Positions 11,935 through 23,400 of a stretch of 64,000 nucleotides of DNA are shown piece after piece; the first letter of the stretch is position 1; every line of letters begins with the position of its first letter. This DNA comes from Ectocarpus siliculosus. Its lineage: Eukaryota > Sar > Phaeophyceae > Ectocarpales > Ectocarpaceae. A program made the position numbers and the translations under genes. The stretch spans positions 136,324 to 200,323 of the forward strand of contig FN648480.1 of assembly GCA_000310025.1 (NCBI GenBank). Direction: 5' to 3'. The notes under the pieces were generated by a model, which saw only the letters and a program-made list of their open reading frames with translations, was not told the origin of the DNA and ran no database searches.

Positions 11935-13940
11935 CTCGAGGCCACCAAAGCTTGCATCGCGATCAACTTGAGTATTGCGATCTTGCTGCTGATCGCCAAC
12001 GTCGTTCTAACAATTTAGTTCGTGAACAGCACAACCTCTGTCCGTTTCGCGGATTGCGCGGCGTAACTCCGCTCTATCGGATGCTTTGCGCAAGGTTCCC
12101 TCTTGCACCGTCGGTGGATGGGTTTGGGTGTACAACACCAAATCTACCATTCGCCAAGGTGTTCGTTCAGGCACAGATGGCAAGGTTCTCAAGGCTAAGT
12201 TGTCTTTCCTCTGGACTGGTCCGTTCAAGACTTTGGCCGTGGGTCCGTGTCCTGAAGCTACCGACGGTTGTCCTCTAGCTTCCAAGTTACTCTATTTGGA
12301 TCTTCCATCGGATCTGCCGGGTCCAGACTCGGAAAATCGTTTATCGGTTGCTGCGCGTTGCAAGCCTTGCGCTAATCCACATGACACTGAAGACTTGCCT
12401 CGGTTCCTGCCTGCCGGCCTTACACCGTATGTGCTAAACTCCTATGCGAATAAATCTCCTCCCTACCATGTTACGGAAGACGACGTGTCGACTCCGGTCG
12501 AACGTCTCGAGGTTGACCGCATTAGTGGCCATCAGCCTGTTCGTGGTCGTGGTGGCACCATCGCTGTTTTATACCAAACTCATTGGAACGGTCTTCTTCG
12601 TCCTTCTTGGGAACGTGGGATGGACCTCCAGCATTCCAAGACACATATTCTTCGGTACTGGACGGGTTCGCCTGACCAACACCGCCAAACGAATCGCCGC
12701 TATCGGGCGATGCGTATTGGTGCGGCCAACCGCGAGATGGCGCGCGCTAAAGGTGAGCGAGCCTTGCCTTCGGGCTATTCGCTCGTCTCTCGTTCAATAT
12801 GGGACCGTCGCTTTGCCAATACTCCGCTACCTGCAGGCGACTTCTTCTGGTACAAAGCGCGCGATGGATTCTGGTGGTTGGGCAAGATTACTGGACCGCC
12901 TCTACCCTCCGACTTCTACGTCGTCCGCTTCTTAGACGATCCTGGACCTGTCAAGCTCGCCCTTCCTGATGTTCGCTACTCCACCGCCGAAACCGCCGTC
13001 TCCGGATCCTGGTGCCTCCAAGTTCACAGCGGCAGCGCCCTTTTTAAGGGAATCCTTCGCAACGTCGACATGTCGCGTGGTGACGCTGGGACTGATCCGT
13101 TGCCTGATGACGTTGCGCACCCCCATTAAGACGACATGCTTGGTTGTTTGTGCCTTCTGTTGCTCTTCGCATTTTTGGGTCTGCTTTTAGCACTGTTTGG
13201 ATTTTTTTCAGCGTTTTTTGGATTGTTTTTAGCCTTGGTTGGTTTTCGCTTTTTCCTCGCTATCTTTAGTGCCTTTAGCGTTTGGTCACGACCTGTAGGT
13301 GTTTCGCGCCCATTGTTGTCGCTTATTCGCTGCCGTGGCGACTGCGTGAGTGGCGTATCTTCTCGGGTTTTTTTTTCGATGCCGGTCTTTTTGTCGTTCC
13401 GGCGGTGATCCTTTGTTTTTGTCGTTTTGACGACCTTTGTTTTCTTCTGGTTTTCTTACTTTCTTCGTGTTTTCCTTTCTTCGGTTTCGACCTTGTTCCG
13501 GTCGTCATCGGCTTTTCTTAGCCTCGTCAGTTCCTTTCGGTGTCTTCTTGTTGTTTAGAAGTCAAACTATGGTCTTGCGACCCATCGAGTGAGAGGTGTG
13601 GGAGGGTGAATTGTGCTGTTTTGGAGCTCCACATCCTCGATACTTCCATTTAGAGACTCGACAATTGCTTGCCAAGACTCCGAGGTTTTATAGTATCTGC
13701 GTATGAGAACCTCCAGGGTGGGCTAGTGTTACAGGATTCAGATGTGTAGACGGAACATAGAAGAGAATGGTTCCTTCTAGAAGGCGCGGAGAGATGTAAC
13801 TCCCCGCGGAAGGATAAAACAGGGGACAGGATCTAGTAGCCCCTGCTTGTACTGAGGATCCTGCGCCCCTTGGTGTCATTCCTACCGATACCCAAGGCAA
13901 CAGCTACTGCAGCTGCTGTTCTGCAAGAGTAATAACAAGT
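11935..13940 (+). mobile_element. Decayed 3' end of a Ty3/gypsy-type LTR retroelement
   Basis: The fragment carries the end of a pol gene (integrase C-terminus plus a chromodomain-like module), then a long T-rich stretch (13140-13560) and sequence that may be the 3' LTR. A purine-rich GAGAGGTGTGGGAGGG tract just before about 13608 could be the polypurine tract, and the following TG..CA interval to about 13937 could be the LTR. I see no 5' LTR, gag, protease, reverse transcriptase or RNase H, and no second LTR copy in the window to prove the boundary. It lies inside dispersed repeat copy 1, which suggests a nested insertion followed by deletion. Confidence 0.65.
11946..13129 (+). pseudogene. 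Retroelement integrase C-terminus with chromodomain-like module, frameshifted
   Basis: The open part (about 12026-13129) contains the integrase C-terminal core VGGWVWVYNT..TIRQG and LSFLWTGPFKTLAVGP, then a chromo-like stretch (VRGRGGTIAVLYQTHWNGLL, PSWERGMDLQ) and a Trp-rich tail (WWLGKITGP). Upstream, 11946-12030 reads in another frame as the preceding integrase helix (DQLEYCDLAADRQ). A frameshift near 12023-12030 therefore separates pieces that belong to one protein, and the copy is dead. Integrases of this type insert retroelement cDNA into chromosomes, and the chromo-like module is thought to steer site choice. Confidence 0.75.
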
Positions 13941-14240
13941 GAGTTCTTCACGGGTCAACCAGACTTCACGCGTGCATACCACCACAAAAGTGGGTTATAT
14001 CGACTTCACGGAAACCAAGTTTTGGAGGCCCTGTATCGTGCGGCGCAACATTGGCCGATATATATAGAGCCTTTTTTTCCCTCTTGGGGACTTTGGGGAC
14101 GAAGGGAAAAAACGTCGCGCTTCGCGCTCCGCGGCTCATTATTACTAATAGAAAGAATGTCTGTGCTATATTACCTTCCTGTGTGTCCCCGACTGCTCTA
14201 CATGCGTCCAACAGACACACCGAAAGGTGCGCAAACTACA

Positions 14241-15427
14241 GTAGTGTCAGATGGGTCAAACGCGCACACAAAATCATGGAATAATATTTGCTGCGACAGC
14301 AGCTACCCCACTAAAAAACCTTGTTGTCAATCAAACGCCGTCTGGTGCAGGTGCAGAGCAGTGGCTGCTGCCCAAGCGAAGCAACTCCCTTCTGGGCGCT
14401 AGGCTCTTCTTTCCCCCTCCAGACCTGGTCCAAAATGCACGCTCATTCACGCCTGATCGTATGCAAATCGCCCCGTAACAAGGTGCAAGCTATCCAGGAC
14501 GCCTGTCGAGGACGATTCCCTGCTATAACAGGAACCCCTATACACATGAAGGGATTTTCGAATCGCTGGACCTCCATTCCAATTCCTCCTCGTTACATGC
14601 ACAACTTCTCAGACAAGTTTCGTCCGCATTGGTTCTGAAGCAAATCGGTTGAAGGCATCGACATTCTGTTTGCAAGCACGAGTGTAGACTTGCCCATCAA
14701 CCACCCACACCAAAAACACCGAATGGTACGCCTTGGAGGAGATAATTACAGATGTCAGACTCCAACCACACAGGAAACATATCTATACAACAGAAACTCG
14801 GCAAATTGAAAACAAATTACAACTCTAGAACGAACTCTTGGTCCGTGGAAGGCTGCCCTAATGCGCCCCCGGCCCTCGTTGAACCTCCGAAGGACGAGAG
14901 GGAGGGCTCTCGATGAAGGCGCTTTTGAGAATCGGAAAGCCCGGGCAAAACAGGACCACACAATACGACAACACCCAACAAACGGAGGGAGGGGAAAGAA
15001 GTATAATTCTTGAGTCACTTACAAAATGAACGCTGGATTGCAGGCGCAAGATGATGACCGGCCGGCTAAAACGCGGAGACTGGCGGTGGGTGGTCCTCAC
15101 CAAAGCAGCCTCTGCGCACAGCCAGAAGGAACGAACGCTGCCAATCAATTAGCGAGGAGCAAGCTTTACGCGGGACCACCGCTATGCCTTCAAACCGGGC
15201 CGCCTTGCGGGGCAGCCACGTAGAGAAGCTCACCTCTCGTGCCCGAGGCGCCACGTACGTGTTGTTAAGCAAGCTCACCGCTATGGTCTTGATCGACCGC
15301 ACTGCATGAAAGGCGCAAAGGCGAGCAACGGCAAGCACCAACGACGACGAACATGTGGCCACAAGAGAGACGCCGGCAACAATCATGCATCAAATCCTTT
15401 TTTGACCCCTGGTCCAAATGTACTCAC
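14241..15427. other. Non-coding or unresolved stretch
   Basis: Two pieces on the minus strand look exon-like but cannot be joined in phase with confidence. One at about 15232-15299 encodes SIKTIAVSLLNNTYVAPRARE before a GTGAGC donor. One at about 14818-14916 encodes a short Ser/Gly-rich tail ending in TAA. The rest shows nothing I can name. Confidence 0.35.
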
Positions 15428-17024
15428 AGCTGTTCCGGAAACAAGCAACAATCTAGCAAGTGCGCGGGCAAGATTATTGAGACAACGCGCTGAGGATCGC
15501 AATCCTGCATCAGTGCATCAGTCTTCCACGCGCGTGTTCGCAACATCAAAACGCAGGGCAACAAATGCACCCACGTGTTAGGCAGAGCAACAAAGGACGG
15601 CCTGGTATCCGGCATTGTGGGTCAGGATGTTAACGTTCGATAACTTTGTCGGGAGATGTCGGAACACATGTCATGGGGACTTGACACCCTCCTTGACGTG
15701 TTGTCCACCGAAAACGACACGTCGTAACTGAAGGTCACAGGTAAATGTGGGGTCAACACCGCTGCTTACTCGAGCTTTAATCACTCAACGCCCAGCAGAA
15801 TGGCGGGCCAAGCCCGAGCTTTGCTCGCCTTCCAGCGAACGCACCGGGTTTCCAACAACAGGGGACTGCAGTGGCACGCGTGGAGGGACTCTGTTGTGCC
15901 CATAATACGACGCTGCCTCTTCCTACCAAAGGATTTCACGAGAGAGCTGCCCCCACGTCTCCATCAGGGTACTCCTCGGAACCCGATCATGCTGACATAG
16001 GGACTCAATCGCTTCGACTACATTGAGTATTCGATATTCAAACGGTATGCGAGAGCCAGGGCCGAGCCTGAGGTCAAAGACAATCGCTACAACAGCGATA
16101 CACGTCGTGCTTCTCTTACCGCCCGCTCTTAGGGTCTCGACGTCGTCTTGCCACTCCCCAGCAGACGGCTCGTTCCCGGAGTGGCACAGCTCCAAAGCGG
16201 CGTTGATATCGGTCTGTGAGAGCAATTTGTAGATAACGCGGGTTTGTAAAGGTAAAAGTCAGGGTTGTATCGGTAGCGGTAAACCGAAAAAAGAGGAATC
16301 GACACATCCGTGGGTCACCAGCAACCCGAACCTGGGTTGGCAGTTGCCAGGTTTCCAACGCCACCAAATTGCGCCACTTGGTAATGTCATCTACACAGCA
16401 GTTTTCTGAAGTTGGAGAGGTTGGGGACTCGATCGCAGCAAAGTTGTGCATCACCAAGCTCCCCTCCTTGCTCTTCCCACGGGTCGGTGCATATTGACAA
16501 GCCGACCCAACACTGCTGTGACAACATGGACGCGTCTTTTGAAATGGGACAACCGCAGAACAGCAATATCGGTAGACCCTTCGAAACGGAGGTGACATGC
16601 GGAGAAATGAGTAACATGAGCGGGACCGGACAGCAGCTTACACATATCGTGTACAAGTGGTCTCCAGGTTGTGCGGTGACTGCTGTAGACTGCCATACTT
16701 GTACCAATTTCAACAATACAAACATGGTTGGTTTGGCGAGGGAGCGAGGAGACGGGGTGGGAGCGCGTGGGAAGGATCCGTGGGGTTTCGCTGGACGCTT
16801 ACAAACCATCGCACCAGCACCAACAGACCGGGCTAATGATGATGTACAGAGTGTTGAATGTTCCGCACCTTGATCTCCTCCAGCTTGGGGTCTAGCTTGT
16901 CCACCAAGGCACTCGCTTCCGCGTCGAGAGCCCCGCTCACGCCCCCGACGAACACCGCTGAAGGGAGGCCGGTCACGGCGCGGGCTATTGCCTCCGCATT
17001 GAGAGGAGCCTCCGAGGGTGCCAT
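15428..17024 (-). CDS. 5' part of an unidentified spliced gene
   Basis: Exon 16869-17024 starts at ATG 17022-17024 (MAPSEAPLNAEAIARAV) and ends at an AAG|GTGCGG donor in phase 0. Exon 16120-16213 begins after CTCACAG in phase 0 (TDINAALELCHSG) and ends in phase 1 at G|GTAAGA. Exon 15428-15504 begins after GATGCAG in the matching phase and ends at GCT|GTGAGT. Together they give about 108 residues, largely helical (EASALVDKLDPKLEEIK; LRSSARCLNNLARALARLL). I recognise no family. Later exons remain unassigned; those at 15232-15299, 14818-14916 or 10946-11159 are candidates. The start lies 386 bp from the divergent LarE gene, so the two may share a promoter region. Confidence 0.55.
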
Positions 17025-17410
17025 TGATATCACGGGTTTGGTTGTTCCTGAAGAGACACTGCCTGGAAGGGAACCGTGTTTTCTTTCAGCGCAAAAAAGG
17101 GCAGCCCATCGATGTGTGGCAAGAGGCCGCACGGGTTACGGAGTACTCCACGGGTCTGGTTAGCATGAGCCTCTTGGAAACTGCCTGTGGACTGCCACTG
17201 CTGCGCTGGCAGGGCAAGATCAAAGATGCGGGAGGGGTCCCCACAGACAGGAATATAGACGCAAGGATATGTCCACCTCCCGGAATATGGGGGCAGTGAC
17301 GATTCACACGTCACGCAACACCGCAAGCAGCACAGCAGCACACGCAGCACCAGTAGCGTGGCATCAGCAGTCCGTGCTGGGGGCAGACCAGAGTGCACGG
17401 CGAAGAGGCC

Positions 17411-20400
17411 ATGCAAAACACAATTCGCACGCTCAGAGCACGGGTGCTCTCGCTGGGTACATCGGCCGCTGATGGGAAGAACATCGTAGCCTTTTCCGGC
17501 GGCGTTGATTCGTCCTTGGTGGCCGCGTTGGTGCATCATGCCTTTCCGAGGAGCAGTCAGGCCTGCGTCGGCGTGTCATCGGCGCTGCCTGCGGCCCAGC
17601 TGGACCTGGCACGCAGCGTAGCGAACCGTATTGGTGAGCTCGTGGCGATGACAGCAGTGTATGGTTGAGGTTCTTCGATTCAACAGCGGTTGTGCGTGTA
17701 CCGTCAGGTCGAGGTTCTGGAAAGTTGAAGCATGTGTGTTTTTTGAGCGTGGCCGAGCACCGGTCTCTGATGTTCCTATAGTGTTGCAATAAGAAAGTGG
17801 CTTGTTTGCACGGACATATTGTAGCTGCGACACGGTTGGAATCGAGAAAGGACGCAAGAATCTCGTCATAGCTCCGCGGTCCTGGAACCTACAACAGTCA
17901 TGCATAGATCGTGTAAACATGACGCCGCCGATGATTGCGCCGCATTTTTCACCCTGTTTTTTTTTTTTTTTCTTAGTATGACACAACAAATCCATCTCTA
18001 TCGTAGAAAAGAGTCTGAGACAGATTAGCAATCAATTCATAGCGTCAGAAAGTACCTGTGTCTACGGTTTCCCAGACAGCATATAGGGTTTTAGACACGC
18101 TGACACGCTGCTGCTGTATTGGCCGCATCTTGCCAGAATTGCACACCGAGACTTCGCTCCCAGATCAACAGAAGTTAGTCCAGAAATTGTGTATGGCAAC
18201 TCGACGAGTATCGTCGCGTTGCGTGTCTGAAGCTTTCGATTTTTTCAGCGGGTAACAATCAAGGTAGACACCAAGAAGACGCCCGGTGAGTACGCAGGGG
18301 AACCGGGTGACCCCAAAAACAAAGCATGAAAAACATAAGACAGAAAGAAGCGAGAACAAAAGAGCCAGGCGCGACAGGCTTCAGGGGGGGGGGTTGTACT
18401 CATAGTCGTGCATGCCGTAGTCGTTTGACCATTGACCTCGCATCCCTACAAAGCCGGGATGGAGCACGCCGGGTTCTCACCGGACCAGGCTCTCACATCA
18501 CCAAGCGCGAAGCGCCGTGAGGTATTTGGCGAGTCGCATGAAGGGTGAGCTGCATCCTGCTAAGGGTGTTCGGCATCTTGTGCTTACTTCCTTGCGTACG
18601 GATGACAGCTACGTATGACTTAATTTATTTTCTGGTGCTTTCACTTCCAGAGACAGTTGTAAGCGCTGTGTAACTGCCTCGAGGAAGCTTGACCATTTTA
18701 ACACAACGAGGTGCGATCATCCCCCGTTGCGCGGAGTGAGGTTTCTCGACCCCGCACAACATGATCTACTCGACCACCATTATGGTTACCGCCAAAAAAA
18801 AAAACCGAGGTAAAAAAAAAAAATGGTAACCTGGTTGCCGAGTTCACGAAGTGAATTGGCTTGTTTTACAACGTCGTTGCCAAGCGACGAAAACCCAATC
18901 CCGATGGCAAACACCGAGTGGGGGGCTTGTTTTACAACGTCGTTGCCAAGCGACGAAAACCCAAACCCCGATGAAAAACCCCGGGGGGGGCGGGCTTCAG
19001 GGGGGGGGTTGTACTGACACTGGGAACCGGGGGACCCCAAAAAACAAAGCATGAAAAATATAAGAAAGAAAGAACCGAGAACAAAAGAGCCAGGCGCGAC
19101 AGGCTTCAGGGAGAAGGCAAAAGAGAGCATAGAAAAACCACGGTCGCCGCTCGCTCTGGACTGCTGGAAACTCTCACATAGCACTGCATATGCGCAAACG
19201 TTAGGTAGGGCCCAAGTCCATTGCTTGGCATAACGCCCATCGCTTCTCATGCAGCAGCCGGATGCACGAGTAGCCTCTTACACAGCAAGAAGCAAAACGA
19301 CTGCGGTTGGTTGACGTTCGATGTTGTTGGGACCCCACCGGCAAAAGGCGAGAGAGAGAGAGTGGTGGAAGAAGAGGCGGAGAGAAGACAAGGCATTAAC
19401 TCTCGAGAAGACACTCACTCTCGTCCCTGGCTCACCGCAGGCTGTCAGACATGATGTCACATTGTGTATCGAACGGTGATATCCGATGTCGGCTCAGCAA
19501 CAAATACCTTGTCGCTCAAATTAAGACTACGCAGCAGACTCAAGGTAAGGCAGCAACACGCTTATACCGATGCATACCACCCATCCATGCATGCATCAAA
19601 ACAATAAAAAACGAAGGCGGACCGTCTGTTGTTGTTTGTCTCTTCAACTGTGCTGCCGTTGCTCTTCATAGATAACGACACTGGAAAAAGGTAGGAGACG
19701 CGCATCGCCTACGCGAGTAACGCGTGCAGCCCAAAACAACAGAGACGATAACCTTACGACCTTCGCAGCACATTCCGAGTATATACTGCAGCAACCGCAT
19801 GTACGTGTACAGCAGCAATGTATGTGTACAACGGTCACTCAGGAAGAAAATCACAAACAAACGCAAAAAAAAAACAGGTTGTGGCGCGCAGCAAATAGGA
19901 CCCTCTTTCGCTGTTCAACCGGCCGTTCCCACGGCGAAACAGACAAGGTACAGTGAAGGCCGACTCTTGCCGGCCATAGGAGGCGGAAGCTGCTCAAACT
20001 CGGGGACGGGTCATGATTTGCGATTGATTCCCCACCTAACGGATATCGAACGACGAGACTGTTTCAATTAGCTTCAGAAAAGCTTCAAAATTTATTGCGA
20101 AACTTGCGGGGCCCAGTCACAGACATGGCAAGTAAAAAAACTAAAACTGAACTAATGGGTGGGTGGGTGACCGGCGGACCCCAAAAATCAAAGCATGAAA
20201 AATCAAAATAGACAGAAGGGAGAACAAAGACAAGTGAGCCAGACGCGACAGGCTTCAGGGAGGTGGCAAAAGAGAGCATAGAAAAGCCACCGTCGCCGCT
20301 CTGAACCGCTGGAAGCTGTCACATAGCACTGCATGCAGCAAACAGTAGGGGCCATGCCCATTGCTTCAAGTAAAGAGGCAGCGCCCATCGCCTCACATGC

Positions 20401-23400
20401 AGCAGCCGGGTACACGGGTAGCCTCTTACTCAGCAAGAAGCAAAACGATTGCAGTTGACGTTCGATGTTGTTGGGACCCCAACGGCGATAGGCGAGAGAG
20501 AGACAGGTACTACTGTAGACCCAAAGAAGAGAGCGTCGAGAAGGCATTAAGTAACTCTCGAGAAGACACTCACTCTCGACCCTGTGGCCCACCGCAGGCT
20601 GTATCGAACGGTGACATCCGATGTGCGCTCAGCAGCAACAAACATAACAAATATAGACTAGTCGCCGTTTCCGAACTGCTGTGGAGACTCTCTTTCATCA
20701 TTTATTTGTGGCATGAAGTATGAAGTTACAACGAAAAAGAACATGACGACTAGACGCACACTACCGACGAACTATATTATCTCAACACGCTTGCTTGCCG
20801 TCGCGATGGACGCGCACCGCTACACGAACGACCAGTTGTCAAACCTCACTACGCAAATAAGATTGTGCTGCCATCTACCCCTTATCGCTCAAATTACGAC
20901 TACGCAGCACACTTCAAGGTAAGGCAGCAACACGCTTACGATGATTTATCACCCATGCATACGTAGCAAGAAAATAAAAAAAAAACGAAGGCGGACCGTC
21001 GGTTGTTGTCTGTATCTTCAACCGTGCTGTCGTTGCTTTTCTTCATGGATATCGGCACGGAGAAAAATTGAGGAAAGCGTATATCCTACGCGAGCACAGC
21101 GTGCAGCCCAAGCGCAACGACGATAACCTTACGACCTTTGCAGCATATTCCGAGCATAACAGCAGCAACCGCATGTGTACAACGTTCACTCAGGAAGAAA
21201 ATCACATACGAAAACAAAAAAAATTGTGGCGCGCAGCACGCAGGAGCCTCTTTCGCTGTTCAACCGCCCGTTCCCGGCGAAACAGACAAGGAACAGTCAA
21301 GGCCGAGTCGTGTCGGCCACAGGAGGGTCAAGCTGCTCAAACTCGGGGAGGGGTAATGGTTTGTGATTCCCTACCGAACCATACTTGAGGCGCCACGAGG
21401 TTTGCACTGTAGCTCCCAAAAAACAAAGCATGAAAAACGAAAAAGATCAAGACAACAAGTGAGCCAGGCGCGACAAGCTTGGGGGAGGAGGCAAAAGAAG
21501 CATAGAAAACCCAACCTGTTCGTTGCTCGGTCTGGGCCGTTGGAAAATGTCACTTAGCACTGCATGGCCAGTATTAGGTAGGGCCCAAGTCCATCGCTTG
21601 ACACAAACAGGTAGCGCAAATCGCCTCACATGCAACAGCCGGGTGCACGGGTAGGCTCTTACTGAGCAAGAAGCGAAACCACCTGCGGTTGACGTAGTTC
21701 GATGTTGTTGGGACCCCACCAACCGGCGAAAGGCGAGGGAGAGGCAGGTACTGCTGTAGGTAGACAACAAAGAAGAGAGCGGAGAGCAGACAAGGGATCC
21801 ACTCTCGAAAAGACACCCACTCACTCTCGTCCCTTTGGCCCACCGCAGGCTGTCAGACATGTGTAACGGACGGCGGTATCCGATGTGGGCTCAGCAACAC
21901 AACCAAAGAACAGTGCAGACTTTCATCTCCTGTGACGAAGTGAGATACACGGACGAACTATAGTAGTATCAAGTCCGTCCGCGATAGATGTGCACCGCTG
22001 CACGAAGGTGGAAACTGTCCGATGCCACACACCTCACTTTTTGCTGCCATCTACCTTATGGCTCAAGTTACGACTGACTACGCAGTGACTCCAAAAAGGC
22101 AACACGCTTATTCGATGTATTCCACACCACATGCACATGCCGCTTATACTGTGCGATGCATACCACCCATGCATGCATATGCAGCAACAGAAAAAAAAGG
22201 CCTGCTGTTGTCTGTCTCTTCAACCGTTGTGCTGTTGTTGCAACAGGCGAAAAGTAAGTGACGCGCATCGCCTACAACGCGAGCAATGCCTACGCGAGCA
22301 ACGCGTGCAGCCCAAAGCGACAGAGACTGAAGCAATTCAGCAACAGCCGTATGGTCACTCACGAAGAAAATCACAAAAAAAAAAGAAAATTGTGGCGCGC
22401 AGCACGCAGGACCCTCTTTCGCTGTTCATCCGGCCGTTCCCATGGCGAGACAGACAAGGAACAGTCCAGGCCGAGTCGTGTCGGCCACAGCAGGTGGAAG
22501 CGGCTGAAACTCGGGGAGGGGTAATGGTTTGCGATTGCCTACCGAACCATACTTCGGGCGCCACGAGATTTACACTGTAGCTCGAGATCGGCATTTGAGA
22601 CAGGGTCGGGCAAGGGGTGGGCTATGCGAATAAAAGTTCCACCCACCCACCCACGGATATTGAAAGATGAGACTGAAGCTAAAGCTTCAGAATAACCACA
22701 GAATTCAGGGGCAAGCGTGTCTTCTATCCTAACCACTCTTTTAAAAACCAGACCTAGAGGTCGACGCCCGGAGCAATAGCGGGTATAGGCCAGTGCAGTG
22801 CCCGATGACAAGGCCATTTGTTACGGTGTCTTTTTTATTGGATCTTTTCCCCCCCAAAAGAGACGACCCAAAAAATGATCTACAAAGAAGATGACCCCCT
22901 TCTTGCGGTGCTGGTCCATCCTTTTTTCTATTCCGAGTCATCGACCGAAGAAAAGAGACCCTGCAACGGCCGTTCGTCATACATACATACACCTTCCACC
23001 GCTATGGTGTTTCGGTGATGTCTCCGCATACAGTGAAGCAACAGCGATGACAAAGGCATCCACCATGAGCTGTGTGTATGGTCCGTCTTGGGTGGTGGCT
23101 GTTAGAGACCACAGGGCGATTGGAGGCACGGAAACTGAGGTGGCGAGGGTCAACAGCACGCCGGAGAAATACCCACCGCGCCAGCATCCAGTTTTTTTTT
23201 TGCTCTTTGGCCTGTGTCGCAACTTTGGTTTATCAATGCTCCCTCGCCACCCACTCCAGCACCAGCGATGACAAAGGTATCCGCCATGAGCTGTGTGTAT
23301 GGTCCGCCTTGTATGGTGGTTGATACAGACCAGGAGGCTGAAGGGCGCTCAAAAATTGTGAGCGCAAGAGTCGTGAACAAGCGGGAAAAATGACCCGCCT

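Larger units (their letters stand above)
11240..14240. repeat. Dispersed repeat, copy 1, interrupted by a retroelement fragment
   Basis: 11240-11930 and about 13980-14230 align with 35358-36270 and 36505-36700. Shared landmarks include the CCGACACACAGCAGCGT block, CAGCAGCAACAGCAGGCAGGGCA, the GGTCTCGGATCAGCGTCCCAG block, GTGGGTTAT, and a hairpin-like pair around TTTTTTCCCTC..GAGGGAAAA. The middle of this copy is replaced by retroelement sequence, and about 270 bp present near 35600-35880 in copy 2 is absent here. No coding capacity or terminal repeats were identified, so the class is unknown. Confidence 0.7.

Noticed and set aside
13136..13520. Very hydrophobic plus-strand frames after the retroelement pol end
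   Set aside because: They arise from a T-rich stretch that reads as Leu and Phe in every frame; more likely retroelement non-coding sequence.
18405..18490. tRNA-derived SINE head in the 0.6-kb repeat
   Set aside because: GCCGGGTTCTCACC is only loosely like a B box and no A box at the right distance was found.
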